Assembly (NCBI GenBank): GCA_019915015.1
Contig: JAHBBC010000015.1
Coordinates: 496,001 to 560,000 of the forward strand
Direction of reading: 5' to 3'
DNA: 64,000 bases
DNA from: Auriscalpium vulgare
Lineage: Eukaryota > Basidiomycota > Agaricomycetes > Russulales > Auriscalpiaceae
Below the pieces are notes generated by a model. It made no database searches. It worked only from the letters and a program-made list of their open reading frames with translations, and was not told the DNA's origin. A program made the position numbers and the translations under genes. How positions within the stretch are numbered: position 1 is the stretch's first letter; each line of letters begins with the position of its first letter. This document shows, piece by piece, positions 37,947-49,834 of the stretch.

Positions 37947-39156
37947 TTACGAGGCTTCAGCCAGGCTCCAGTCTCGGGTGTACAGCTGCACGCCGCTCAG
38001 CGTCCGCATCAGCGCCAGCGCCAGTGAATGTTGTCCAGTAATGCAATATATGCAGTTCGTCGCGATCCGCTGCAGGGGACGCGGCTGCGCACACGGCGCC
38101 GACAAAATGTCGACAATCTGTCCACACGTTGACATCAACACCTCAAGGTTCGGCAGCAACCCCTCCGGACACGGCAGTTGCACCCGCGGTAGCACAGGGG
38201 ACGTCACGTCGCAGCCGACGTTAGCGTCAATGCTGAGCGTGCGTATCTTCGGGTGCGCTTGTAGGAACGCGACAAAGGCCGTCGCAGTGCACGCAGCGCT
38301 GCTGAGTCGGAGGTGCCAAAGGTCTGGCCAGCGGCCGCTGAGAATCGGCTCGCTGATGTCTGCCGCAGGGCAGGCGATGGACAGGCTTTGCCCTACGCAG
38401 ATGGACAGAAGCTATTGACGATGTCAGTAGAGCGAACGCGGATGCTCAATTCACGCACCTGCAGCTTTGGGCAGCGTTCTCGTAGCATGGTACCGAGTCG
38501 CGTCGGGTCGAAAGGTTCGCCCGGCCACGCATACGACGACCAATATTCGAAGTGGGTCAAATTGGACATATTCATTGCCTGGCAAAGTCTCGTATGGAGA
38601 GCAGACCGTAGGGAGCAAAAACACGCACGGCACACTTCCAGATATACTGGTGCCCATTCCCGGCTATCGACAATGTCTCGATATTCGGGCACATAGCAAC
38701 CGCCTTCCACATCTCCCGCCCTTCATTTCCATGCACGGTGGTATTCCGGTGCGTGAATTTGGTCAAGTTGACCAAGTTCCGCAAGGCTCTGGCAAGCGCC
38801 GCCCGTTCTACCTTCCGCGCAGCTGTACGGTGCTCAGCTGTCCACACAGGGTTGGGGAAGCAGTGCGGGCACTCCGCAAGGGGTGTGCAGAATTCGTCGG
38901 GCGCGCATTCGGCGCCGATGGAATCGATCTCGAGGACGCGTACGTTGCGGGAGAGGGCATTATTGGAGGCAAGGAATCGCCAAACGCAAAGGGTACGCTT
39001 GGTGCAGCGTATAACACGGAGCTGGGTGTGCCGGGGAGAGAGCAGGGCGCCGATCGAGGGTGAAGTCAGCGCGAAGGCGAGGACATCGAGGCGGTCATCG
39101 ATCCAGTGGGCAATGGCCTCGATGAGCTCAAAAGGAAGGTCGGCAAGGCAGGCCAT
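37947..39156 (-). CDS. F-box protein
   Basis: Start MACLADLPFELIEAIAHWID, an F-box that should bind Skp1 and make the protein a substrate receptor of an SCF ubiquitin ligase. After it come LRR-like stretches: LARALRNLVNLTKFTHRNTT, MCPNIETLSIAGNG, then over an intron NMSNLTHFEYWSSYAWPGE, and further WPDLWHLRLSSAACTATAF and HPKIRTLSIDANVGCDV. An in-frame upstream ATG at 39301 would add about 49 residues with no recognised feature; the start 39154-39156 is chosen because the F-box begins there. Basidiomycete F-box/LRR families are large, and the target is unknown. Confidence 0.75.
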
Positions 39157-39570
39157 GGATGCTCCTGCACGGAGAGGACAGACAAGGACCAAGCTCCTTG
39201 CAAGCTCCACGACGTTGAGCAGAGCGTGGGAAAGCCATCGGTCCGTGCCGCCGCAGACGTCGGTCGCCGTTCCTCGCGATGAGCAACCACTGCTGGCCAT
39301 CACCGCGTCGCGTCACCTCACTGCCCATCGTCTGTTGTCGACCCGGGACTGCTCGCGGCCGCCACTGTCATTGTGCGCCGGGAAAGGACCTGCCCTGATT
39401 TGTTGAACGCCACGTTCCCACCCGTCCTCATGGCAATGGCGAGCCTTGCCTGCGCGGCAAATCGCAGCACCCGCTTCTTTTCCAACATGTGTCCACAGGT
39501 CGCACACAAGGCGCAAACAACTGCAGTTCAACTTCACCACTGACCGACGCTCACTACCCGCCATACATCC
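39157..39570. promoter_or_regulatory. divergent promoter region between F-box and zinc-finger/RING copy B
   Basis: Contains the two start sites on opposite strands. No TATA-like element noticed. Confidence 0.4.
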
Positions 39571-42200
39571 ATGCCCGCCTGTCCCTCCCCACTCTGTCCT
39601 CTGTCGCCGCGCGACCGCATGTTTGCCACGGTAGACGCGTTGGTCGACCACGCGAGGGAGACTCGCGCACTGCACGCTCTCTGCGGCACATGCTTTAGGA
39701 TCTTCAGGGACCCGGAGGCTCTAGCCCAGGTGAGCATTACTTCCTGGTGCTGCGATTCTGGTGCGATGACCTGTGCCAGCATGTCGAGGCGAAACACGTC
39801 GTAAACTGCGAGAGCTGCAGCCGCAAGTTCAAGTCCCAAGCCGCACTCGACCAGCACTACCGCGCCTCGGCTTCGCACCCTTCCTGCCCCGTCTGCGAGA
39901 TCGGGCTAGCGAACAACGTCGTTTTCGCGGAGGTAAGCCCGCCTCTTCCATAATGCCCCTCCCCAGCATGCTGATGGACGTAAACCCTTCTACCCCGTAT
40001 GGCGCATCAGCACATTGCAAACGCACATCCTCGCATACGCTGCTGCGGCGTGGCGATGTACGAAAAGGACCTCGGCGATCACTTCCTCCTCTCGCGCAAC
40101 CACCCAAAGTGCGCGGAGTGCACCACGGGCTTCGCGGGGCGCCTCGAACTTGCCGACGTAAGCCTCTCTTCCTCTCACCGATCGCATCCGCAGTGATCTG
40201 ATCGACCGCAGCACAATGCCGCTGTGCATCCAGAACTGCAATGCAGCGTGTGCTCGAAGCACTTCGCGTCGGCGCAGGAGCTTCAGGCGCACAAGAAGGA
40301 CCCCGCGAGTCACCGCAAGTGTGAGTTCTGCAGCGAGGCGTTTAAGGATACAGCCGCGCTGGTGGAGGTACGCCCCGTTTCCGTGCTTCGCCTTGTCCTT
40401 ACGTCGCGATGGTGTTCTCATGGCTTTCTCTGAAGCATTTCACGGCGACGCATCTCATTCAAGAGTTCAAGGAGCCTGTAGGGCGCGCTGCCAAGGTGCG
40501 ATGGCTGTTTCGATTTCTTTCGCTAAATATTCATGTTATGTGCAGACTCTTGCTGATGCCTCCTCGAGCTCCTCGACGAAGTCCGTGTCCCGCCCTCAGT
40601 CCCGCCCTCAGTCCCGGACGACAGTCGCGTCGGCTAAAGCTGTGCTCCCTGAACGCGCAAGTCCACTCGAATACCCCGCATACTGCGTGCTGACATCAAC
40701 TTGTTGTGTAGAAGGCATCGGTATTCGTCGATGTAGCCTCCAGCCTGCATACGTGCGAGTACTGCGGTACCGGCTTCGAAGACACCTCCGCCCTCGTCCA
40801 GGTATATGTTTTGGTATCGCTATGTCTACCCCAGGCTAAGACTTGCCAATGGTACAGCACTTCACATCGAAGCATGTCGCCGAGGAGTCGGTCCGGAAAG
40901 TGGGTGTTTTCTTGACGTTTCAGCACTCACTCATCGAACTTCTTTGCAGAGCGTTCCTGCTGATTCTCTACGCGAAGCCTTGCTTCAAGCATCGATGCCA
41001 GCTACGCCAGCATCGGTGGCGCCATCGTCGCGATCCACCTATCCGTCAGAGGCAGAGGCAAGGGAGACCAAGACACCTATCACACGATCGGTAAGTCTCA
41101 AGATGTGCTGGTACTTGGGCGAAACGCGCACTCAATTTACATCGTTGCAGACCGCCCCTGCTGATTCACGGCGTCAAGCATTCGATCAAGCATCAATGCC
41201 AGCTACGCCAACAGCATCAGTAGCGCCGTCGTCACGATCCAGGTTTCCGCCAGAAGAACCAGAGACTAAGACACCTATCACGCGATCGGTGAGTCTCAAC
41301 ATGAGCTCATATGTGCTTGTACTCAGGCTGTTCTAGATGCAACCCAGCATCTCTGAAGAGTCCGATATTACTGACAGGCACTCATCCGTGAGCATTTCTC
41401 TCTTATGAGCTAGTCCACCTAACTTCACTTGTGTGCAGCGTCGGCCCAGCATCTCCTCTGAGACCGATCTTGCCTACGTCTTCACAAGCCCCATCTCCTC
41501 GCCTTCCAGCATCGGCACCTTCACACCCTCCCCGCGCGACAGTTTGCTCGGACCAAGCGCAACGCCTCCACCTCCCCGCGCGTCCATTTTCTCCCCGTCG
41601 CGTGCATCCGAGGCCATCGCGCGTGCCCTCAATGGCAGTGCGTCGGGTGAGCAGACGCCCTCCCCGCCCGCTCGGCGCAGCCTGCCTGTGACCCCGCCCA
41701 TCATCACAACACCCGCCCCGCGTACGCCGGTGACGCCGACTGCGGCGCTCGACCCCACGTCCTCGCGCTCGAAAGCGTCCGTCGCGGAGACGCCGTCCGG
41801 CGACCTGTCGAACTTCCACCTACTCAAGGGCAGCCCGCTCATGTCCGTCAAGGATATGGACCTCGCGACGCCGACGTCCACGCGCACCGCAAGCGTGTCG
41901 CCCGCGGCGGCACGCCTCGCGCGCCGCACGAAGTCGGTAACGTCGGCTGTGCTACCCACGGCACTGTCGCCGTTTTACTGCCGGGGGTGCCGCGCGGACC
42001 CGTGTGTCGAGATCACGGCGACCGCTTGCGGACATGTGTTTTGCAACAGGTGCGTGGGCTCTTCGGTCTCGGTGCGCAGGCGCGTAGCTGATCTTGAGTG
42101 TGCGCGTAGGTGCATCGTGCAGGAGGTCAGGCAGAACGCGCGGTGCCCAGTGTGCAATGCGGCGGTGCTTCTGTTCGCGCTGCTGAAGCTCGATGTATAG
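39571..42200 (+). CDS. multi-C2H2 zinc-finger protein with C-terminal RING finger (copy B)
   Basis: Paralogue of the gene at 32696. Starts MPACPSPLCPLSPRDRMFAT, then finger exons, each ending at a phase-matched intron: CGTCFRIFRDPEALAQH, NCESCSRKFKSQAALDQHY, CPVCEIGLANNVVFAE, CAECTTGFAGRLELADH, CSVCSKHFASAQELQAHK, CEFCSEAFKDTAALVEH and CEYCGTGFEDTSALVQH. Two tandemly duplicated exons follow (40950-41090, 41151-41288). The long linker is Ser/Thr/Pro-rich. The RING is YCRGCRADPCVEITATACGH, then VFCN|RCIVQEV and CPVC, across a canonical intron. It ends LLKLDV, as copy A ends LLKLDVAI. E3 activity is inferred. Relative to copy A it has an extra finger-like region and the repeat exons. Confidence 0.8.
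40950..41288 (+). repeat. tandem duplicated exon pair in the RING gene copy B
   Basis: Exon 40950-41090 (141 nt) and exon 41151-41288 (138 nt) are copies: both encode (V/A)PADS, then QASMPATP, SVAPSSRS and TKTPITRS. Both are in phase 0 and multiples of three. The start of the following introns is also alike (GTAAGTCTCAAGATG and GTGAGTCTCAACATG), so the copied unit included part of the intron. Confidence 0.88.
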
Positions 42201-43020
42201 TTTGACTGTTATCTGTGTTGACTATCTGATGCTGTCGTATTGCTTTCCCGCCATCCATGATGTCTTTCATTCGCTACAGGTGGTCGATCCTCGGTGACTA
42301 CTTATACATACTATACATAGCTCCGATCGCCTATGTATGACAACCTAACCACTTGGAGTAGCCCTTTCATGCTGCCGTGACCTTCCCTGTCCTTTGGATT
42401 CGCGCCGGCCCAAGACCCTATGAAGAGTGCGTGGACGCGCAGTCGAGGCCCAGGCTACTGTACCCGCCTAACTGCAAAACCACCGGCATGTGGAAATTCC
42501 GCCTCATGAACTGGGTTACGCCAACATCGATAAGTAGCACAACCTGCTTACATTGCGCTTTCAGGTACTGGTATTGAGTATACTGAGTACTAGCTAAGAT
42601 TCCTACTACCTATGTGCAATGCAAGTAGTACTTGTAGATAGTGAGCGCCTGTGTGTTAGAGGCGTGGGTTCGTGGGCCGCCTCACTGTATGAGTCCAAGT
42701 TCGGCAGCGACCGTTCCGCTTTTCTCAGAACCGTCCTCTGTATTGCGGCCACATTTTTCTCTACCCCGTGTGATCCACTGCTCAGTATGCAGTGCGCCCC
42801 TCTTTCAGGTCTTTTTTCTGGACGAGAACGAGCCCCGGCGCTGCCAACGGCGCAGGGCCTTGTTCAACACAACAACCGCGCAAACCGACAAAGCATCATT
42901 CAACTATTATCCCGATCCTGTCGTGATTCAAGGGTTAGCGGCCTCCAGCATGGACAACCAGAGCGACCCGAGGTTTGGGACTTCGTTCAAGATTCTGTCT
43001 TCTGTCTAATGATCGACCCT
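42201..43020. other. intergenic region
   Basis: About 820 bp with no recognisable gene. AT-rich, palindrome-like text occurs near 42560-42640 (GTATTGAGTATACTGAGTAC). Some open frame around 42890-43010 may belong to the next gene's 5' exon. Confidence 0.4.
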
Positions 43021-43060
43021 CAGTGAGTGTTGGTCCTCCCTTCTTCGCGCTCGCGTCCCC

Positions 43061-44649
43061 ATGTACGACGGCATGGCAAGACGGGTGGCGCTCGCGCAGG
43101 GGATGACTGCCGCGGGCGTACGAGCTGACATCGACGCCGTTGTCGATGTGCTTTCAAAACTCCGTGCTTACGAAAACATCTTGCTCGCACTGCCCGCCTT
43201 CGCTGTCCCTTCCGAAGTCTTAGTAACAATCTTCTCGTTTTGTGCCTCCGATCGCCAATGGGTGCCCTGCGCCTTGGATAATCCTCCCTGGCAGCGCGAC
43301 ATCCATAAAAGCAAGAAGCGGCGTGGAGTGTCTCCGTCTCCTCCGCCAGAGCCACCGCGGCAGCAAGTTGGATGGATGCTTATCACGCAATGTGCCATCA
43401 TTGGAGAACGGTAAGCATCGTTCATGTGCACCTTATCGTTGATTAAACAAATATCAGGTTGCCCTCAACGCCACCAGCCTTTGGGCACATATCAACCGAG
43501 GCGGGGGGTACGGGACGTCTCGTACGTTGTGCCACGAAATGCTTGTCCGATCGCGCAAGGCCCCTTTGTATGTGGATCTTGAGCTTGATTAGATGGGACT
43601 CCAAGCCGGAACAGAGTTGCAAGAGTATCTGGGAGAACAGGAGATACAGCGCCTGCGTCAGCTGAAGTTGCGCGAGCGTGGCGGTTGGCACGGCACGGAC
43701 TCGTCGGAGAAGCAGCGAAGAAGCGCAAACGCATTGCTAAAGCAATACTATCTGCTGGTTATCGCGAATGCACCTAAACTCACTGACCTGTGTCTGATTG
43801 CCGAGGACCCCGTTGACTTCCTCTCCAACGTCTCCCTACTCAATATGCCTTCCCTCCGACACCTTACCCTTCAAAACTGCTCCCTCCCATGGAACTCCGA
43901 TATCCTCTCGAATTTAGTCTCTCTTGAGGTGGGGACCAGCTATGGTTTCAATGATCTAGGCTATCCCACCGCCGCAGAACTCCATTTTGCCTTGCAGCGG
44001 ATGCCCAGGATGCAAACACTCCGGACTGCGCTCCAGGAGCAGGAACAACCCGCGTTTGTGCTGGCAAATGATGTCGCTAGCCTCCGATTCACTGGACGAG
44101 AAGGTTTAGACCTAGTTCAAGCCCTTGCTATACCCGAAACTTGTTGCATCGAACTTGTCAATGAGAAGGCCAAAATACATCCCATCGTCCATGGCGTGTT
44201 GAAGGCGATCAGAGGGTCATCAACAGGCCCTCGCACAGTCGACTTAAATTGGGACGGGACTCGAATCTATGGGAGAATGGCCAATCCGCCCATCGAATCC
44301 AACTCTTTCCTGACGGCGCCGACAGTACCATAGCCGGGCCTGCATTGCCAACGGGCTTGTCGCACCGCGACCCATATTGCTCTTCCCGAAACTTACGACA
44401 ATCATCCTCGATAAAAATTTCAGGGAGTATGATGTATTCCTTTACCGCTTCACAAAAGTTTTGGATGCTCGTAGAAAGCACGGATACCCTGTCTCCGCCG
44501 TCGACATCCCATACTACCGCGAAGAAGACCGGAGTATGCTCACCGACGTTGTCAAACGCTTGAAGATGGATATACAGGTCAAGATGGTCACGGTTACCCC
44601 CTTGGCAGGCAAGAAGTTCGTCGCGAAGCGCGCCACGAAGAAGACGTAA
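43061..44649 (+). pseudogene. broken F-box/LRR protein gene
   Basis: Coding text of a basidiomycete F-box protein is clear: LSKLRAYENILLALPAFAVP, SEVLVTIFSFC, then CHHWRT|VALNATSLWAHINRG, MLVRSRKAPLYVDLELD and PKLTDLCLIAEDPVDFLSN. At least three breaks occur. The frame of GWMLITQ does not continue into CHHWRT (about 43384-43400). A TAG stop sits at 43590-43592 within VDLELD and the next residues. The LRR-like end (FPKLTTIILDKNFREYDVFL) lies in another frame after about 44330. An intron does not explain the stop or the first shift. The last part (44377-44649) is still open. It appears to be a recently decayed gene, or contains assembly errors. Confidence 0.7.
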
Positions 44650-45257
44650 AACGGCAATGGCGAGGTGGCAAAGGCGCAGAGTGGAAAGAAGGCGAGGGGA
44701 AGGGAATAGCGCACAATTTCAAGCACGTCTGCGAACGGTCAACTTCCACGGGGCCGCAAATTTTTGACTGGGATTCCTCGTTTCATATTGGGACCACCCT
44801 GTACTGTCACGGGTATCACGGTGCGAGTGGAGTACATCATGTTTGGAGGCCGAAGTGTATGTGCGTAGAGTAACGCTGAATTTATCGCGCGTGAATCTGG
44901 CGACTGAGGAAAAGTTTTACTCAGAGGAACGACGCCGCGAGAGTCACAATGTCGAGTTTCTCACGCTTCCTTCACAACAACGACTCCCGCCGGCGTGGCC
45001 ACAGCACAGACACTGACCTGAGTGTCCAACGATTGATGCATGATACCCCACTGTATCGACGCCATTTGCCTCTAGAGGACATCTGCAGAGCCTTCACGTG
45101 TCCCAGCATCTGTTGGCTAACCACCTAGCAGGCGAAATCGCAATGCGGCCTACAAGAACCCACCCTCAGTCTGACACGCAGTTTCCCCAGCTCTTCCTTC
45201 GACACCCACCTCCCCTAGCCCTTTCCCATACTTCAAGATTCTCAAGACGTTGACAAC
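44650..45257. other. intergenic region upstream of the second kinase
   Basis: About 600 bp with no gene recognised; it includes the promoter of the kinase gene on the right. Confidence 0.45.
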
Positions 45258-47326
45258 ATGTTCACTATCTCTATCAAGAAGATCTTCAAGAAGGTCCCGA
45301 AGGCCATCCCCGCAAGTGCGCTCGAGGATTCTCAGGTAGGCACAGCACGCTCTTCTGTCGCTGCTTGGCTGACACCCATTCCAGATCGCTACCCGGGTCT
45401 CCAAGATTGAGCTTGCAGAAGACGAGCGCGCGCTGCTCGCAGAGCTGTTCGAGGCAGCGCACGACCCCGCGCTCATGGGTGTCAGGCGGCGCGTCTCGAT
45501 GCTCGTGCAGACCTCGCAGGTCTGCGAAGTGGTAAGCCACTTCATTGCCGCATGCCATGCTCTCGCTAACTTCTGTGCGCAGCGTCTGTCCGACGCCAAG
45601 GCCCTCCTCGAATTCGCGAGGCTGTCCGTGCCCCTCGCTGCCGAAGCCCCCGTGCCGTTTGGCCCTGCGCGCCCTCCGCTCATCAAGGCCGCCGCGGCGC
45701 CCGCACGCTCTATTGGCATTCGCGACTTTGCCATCATTCGCAAGCTCGGCGCAGGCACGGGCGGCACAGTGTACCTCGCGCAGCACCGACCCACGCTGCG
45801 CATGCAGGCGGTCAAGAAGATTGACAAGGGCTTCCTCGACGCCGGCCACATCGCGGAGATCCTCCGCGAGCAGCGCGCGCTCAAGGAGACGCGCGGGCTG
45901 GGAGGATTGCTCTCCCTCGACGCGAGCTTCCACAATGCGGACGGGTTCTACCTTGTCACCGTAAGTGCATGTGTGCTACTCCAGTGAATCTCAGAATCTG
46001 ACGAGATTGCAGCCCTTCCTTCCTGGGGGCGATCTGCGTGCACAGCTGAACAGGCAGGGCAAGGTCCCCGTCGCTCGCGCTATGTTCTATGTCGCTGAGA
46101 CGGTGGGCATCGTCCTCTCGTACACGCATCGTGTTATTAAACGGGACATGCAGATGCTGGCGCTGCAATCCCTGCACGCTGCCGGGATCATCCACCGCGA
46201 CGTCAAGCCGGACAACGTTTTCCTTGACGCACAAGGCCACGTCGTCCTCGGCGATCTCGGAATCTGTCGGCAGTTCGACGTCGACGCGCCATCTGGCGAC
46301 GCTCGCAAGTCCCGTGTCTCTGTGCTCGGTCTCGGCACAACCCGCTCTCCTGGGCTGCACGCTACGAGCACGTTCGGCGGCACTCCTGCGTACACCGCGC
46401 CGGAGGTCTTCCAGGGCCGCCCGTACAGCTTCAACGTGGATGTCTGGTCGCTCGGTGTCACCGCGTACGAGCTCATCTACGGTGCGACGCCATTCAAGGA
46501 TACGAGCGACTACGACGAGATCAGTCGCAGCGTGCAGCGCGATGCGCTGCTCTTCGACGATGCTGTGGAAGTCGACGCGGCGGTCAAGTCGTTTGGCCGG
46601 GGTTCTTCAGAAGGACCTTAAGCGCCGCCTTTCTCTTCAGAATATGTTCAAACACCCCTGCTTCCGCATGATGTAAGTTCACGCGGCGCTGTCTCCAAGC
46701 AGCTCTAGAGCTGACTGCATCCGTAGGGACTGGGCCAAGCTGGCAGCTAGAGAGCTCGAGGCCCGTGGGTGCCCTCGCCGGAGGCCGTCTTCTCTGATAT
46801 CAAGGCTGCGAAGGCGAACCCCGTGCTCTTTGACTTCGCCACCGGCGCGCCGCTCTCGGGCTCGGACGATCTGCATCCCGAGTTCAACTTCGTCGCGCCC
46901 ATTCTTGCTACTGAAGTGAAGCCTGTCGCTGCTGTTCCTTGGCTCGCGTACACACCCTCCTCGGCGACGCTGACTCCGTCGGAGTCCCAGTCTGTGGTCA
47001 TCGCGGACGCGGTGGACAAGGCGGCGCGGGCGCTGGAGGTCCTAGATACTCCGCCCGCCACTCGCCTTTGGCGTGCTCGCCGGCGCTGTCGACCAAGTCC
47101 TCTGGCCGCTCTTCGTGCGCTTCCGATGGGTTCCTGGGCACATTTCGCTCGGTACTCTCGCGTCGCTCGTCGTGCACCACCCTCTTTATCTGTCGTCCAG
47201 ACGCCCGTGGAGTCCGCCCCGTCTGTGAAAGTCGAGTCGCACCGGTTCTTGTCGCGGACGCCGGGGTTGCTCGCTCGCTTCTGCTCGTGGACGAAGATCC
47301 AATATTCCAAGTCTGCGAAGTTCTGA
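45258..47326 (+). pseudogene. AGC-like protein kinase paralogue with two single-base frameshifts
   Basis: Start MFTISIKKIFKKVPKAIPAS, then IATRVSKIELAEDERALLAE, in frame. Kinase parts: IRKLGAGTGGTVYLAQ, QAVKKID, GIIHRDVKPDNVFLDAQG, VVLGDLGICRQF (DLG in place of DFG), FGGTPAYTAPEVFQG and VDVWSLGVTAYELIYGATPF. Frame breaks: an extra T in TTT at 46592-46594 (the next block LAGVLQKDLKRRLS is in another frame), and a missing G in GGG at 46767-46769 before VPSPEAVFSDIKAAKANP. Both sit at homopolymers, so assembly error is as likely as real decay. Compared with the kinase at 23661 it has the same layout (N-terminal block, kinase, C-terminal tail) but lacks the SPP repeat. If the breaks are errors, this is a normal gene. 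Confidence 0.75.
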
Positions 47327-47830
47327 GGCTCTGCTTCATCTCGTTCCCTTCCTGTTCTCTTCTCTCCTTCGATTTCGATATTCTTTCGATATTTTTTCGA
47401 TATTTGTGACGATCATCTCTCCTTCCAGGTGCATCTCGTCATTGTGGGCATGTGTACTGTACGCGTAACGTTTCGGTCTGTGCGTACGTCCGCGATGTCA
47501 ATCGAGTTAAATTCCGTTTGGCTTTCATTCCTCCGGGATGAGTGTGCCCTTTTCGTCACCGCCAGATTGATGGAGCCGCTTTGTAGTCTAGACTCCGGTG
47601 AAGACTTGGTTGCGGAGATCGATAAGATATGATTAGATCTCCCACACACCCCATGCTCGCGCGCATTGCACATCTCAAAATTTGCTACCCCACTGCAGCC
47701 CACTCCGACGGGGAAAACCGATCTCTTTTCACCAGCTATTCGCATACTGATACAAGCAAACATTCTTCTGTCATGACTTCGTTTCCCCGACATAGTAATA
47801 AAGAATGTTCATCGCGCAGCCGACACGCAC
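47327..47830. other. convergent intergenic region
   Basis: Between the kinase end and the cyclophilin stop. The short repeat TTCGATATT occurs about three times at 47368-47404. No gene seen. Confidence 0.45.
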
Positions 47831-48543
47831 TTACGCGAGGCCGGAGTCTGCGATGAGCACCACGCCCTTGGGGCTACCGGACTGGCTGCCATACGTCTCG
47901 ATCTTCTTGACGAGATCAAGACCCTCGACAACCTCACCTGCTGATCGTTAGTACACAAATCGCCGGGTACGTTGGAGTGTGGGACGCACCGAAGACGACG
48001 TGAGCGCCATCGAGCCAAGAGGTCTTCACGGTGGTGATGAAGAACTGCGAGCCGTTGGTGTTCTTGCCAGCGTTGGCCATGGACAGGATGCCGGGGCCGG
48101 TGTGCTTCAGCTGGAAGTTCTCATCTAGAAGCGGGATGAGCGCCCCCGTGTGGCGAACATTCGCGAGCGACCAACTCACCAGCAAACTTCTCGCCGTAGA
48201 TGGACTTGCCACCGTGCCGTTGCCCCTGGTGAAGTCACCGCCCTGCAACATGAACTGCGGGATGATGCGGTGGAACTTGGAGCCCTTGTAGCCGAGGGTC
48301 TCGCCGCTGGCCGCGGTGTAGCCCTTGCAGAGCTCGCGGAAGTTGCGCGCGGTCTTGGGGACAACGTCGTCGAAAAGCTTGATGACGATGCGGCCCGCGG
48401 GCTTGTTATCGATGGAGATGTCGAACTGCGAACCATCGATGAGCTCATCGCAGGCTTGGATGTGCGCGGCGGGCCCCGGGGATGCGAGGGCGGGGCGGGG
48501 CAGCGCGCAAGTGTGGTCGACTCACGAAGACGTTGTCCGACAT
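47831..48543 (-). CDS. cyclophilin A-type peptidyl-prolyl isomerase
   Basis: Catalyses prolyl cis-trans isomerisation and is the cyclosporin A receptor. Start MSDNVF at 48543, then after an intron [120 protein letters not shown] and [20 protein letters not shown], ending IADSGLA. Active-site residues of the FHR...FMLQGGD segment and the conserved Trp, Phe and His are intact. The N-terminus has no signal peptide, so it is cytosolic or nuclear. Confidence 0.95.
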
Positions 48544-49834
48544 TGTTTGGGATGAAGGGAACAAGGTGGTGGTGAAGAGGAAGTTGAGAGGGGGCGCGAG
48601 AGCTATAAGGACCCCGGGGCTTGCCGATGCGGAGATAATCTAGCCGGACATCAATCAGCCACCCACTGCACAGTCGCCCTCAGGCCACAGAATCAGAACA
48701 GATCTCGAAGCTGCTGCCTGCAAACGTGCGCTGGAGACCTCACAGCCAATCCAAGAGGTCATGCCGAGCTTCAATATATCTGCTTCACCCAGGGCTCTGC
48801 GCATGCGCGGGGTCGCAAGTACTCTGGGCTGTGCACTAGGCGCCGTTGCATCGATAGGAAATGCTCCGGACTCGGACACCACATTGACAAAGATCTTCTG
48901 AGAACTTCGTATTTCCCATCGAAGGACAGCTGTCCTTGGGTCCATGCGCCCGTGTCTATCTATTGCACGCCGAGGTGGACGCCCTAACCTTGGTCTGGGG
49001 TTGGACAAGCGCCTGTCGTTTCCAGCGACTCTCGAGGGAACTCAGACTCTGACAATGAACTCATGCACAGTGAACTCATGCACATATTGCAAGTGTCGAC
49101 ATTCATTATTCATTCACCGAGATCTTGGCCTGTGCTGACCTGTGCATCGATCCTGCACAGCACAGCGCTCCCCCGCAACGACCCCTTCTTATCTCCGAGC
49201 AACCATCGACCCTGCACCGCCTGTAGGAGCTACCGAGACCTCCACCGACCCTCCGGGATTAGGTAGCTCGGGCCTATAGTAACTGGAGCCTTCTTATCCA
49301 GTCTTGTCCCTGGCCCTGGGAGCTAGCCTTCTTTGCGATGCGCATCATCGGCAATGAGGGCATCGCATCGCGCAGAGGAACGTCAATTCCTAGGGCCTGA
49401 GTGCAAGACATGGACACGCGTACGTTGCGAGGCAGATCTTGCGAGACCTGCGCCTGCAGGCCCCGGTGTAGCCGCGTCGCTGGATCGCAAGTACAGTACG
49501 CTCCATCATCATTTCTCCGTCTGGCGTGCCTTCCTCCGAGGGCCTCGCTGAGTCATACGACCTTCTCCTTTACCCAGCCATGAAACAAAAATGTGTTCAC
49601 CGACGCCATCATAATCTACGCACAGCGGATCACGATCGCCCTCCGGCAGACCCGGCGGACTGTTGTCTTCTGAGAGCCGCGGGGTCAAAACTGGGATACG
49701 TACAAAAGGTCCGAATCTTGCTTCTGCACCTCGCTCTTTTCCTCCCTCCGAGTGAGTCGGCCTCCCTACGAACGTTCAACACTGACCCGTGTGCAGTCCA
49801 AGTTGGCGGAGGCGCTGCGGTCCACTGGACTCCA
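48544..49834. promoter_or_regulatory. long divergent intergenic region
   Basis: About 1.3 kb between the cyclophilin start (-) and the DUF6533 gene start (+). Short open frames have no recognised domain. The 15-bp TGAACTCATGCACAG is repeated in tandem near 49056-49084. Confidence 0.45.

Noticed and set aside
38467..39406. Plus-strand frames opposite the F-box gene
   Set aside because: The minus strand gives an F-box start and LRR-like repeats; the plus frames have no domain.
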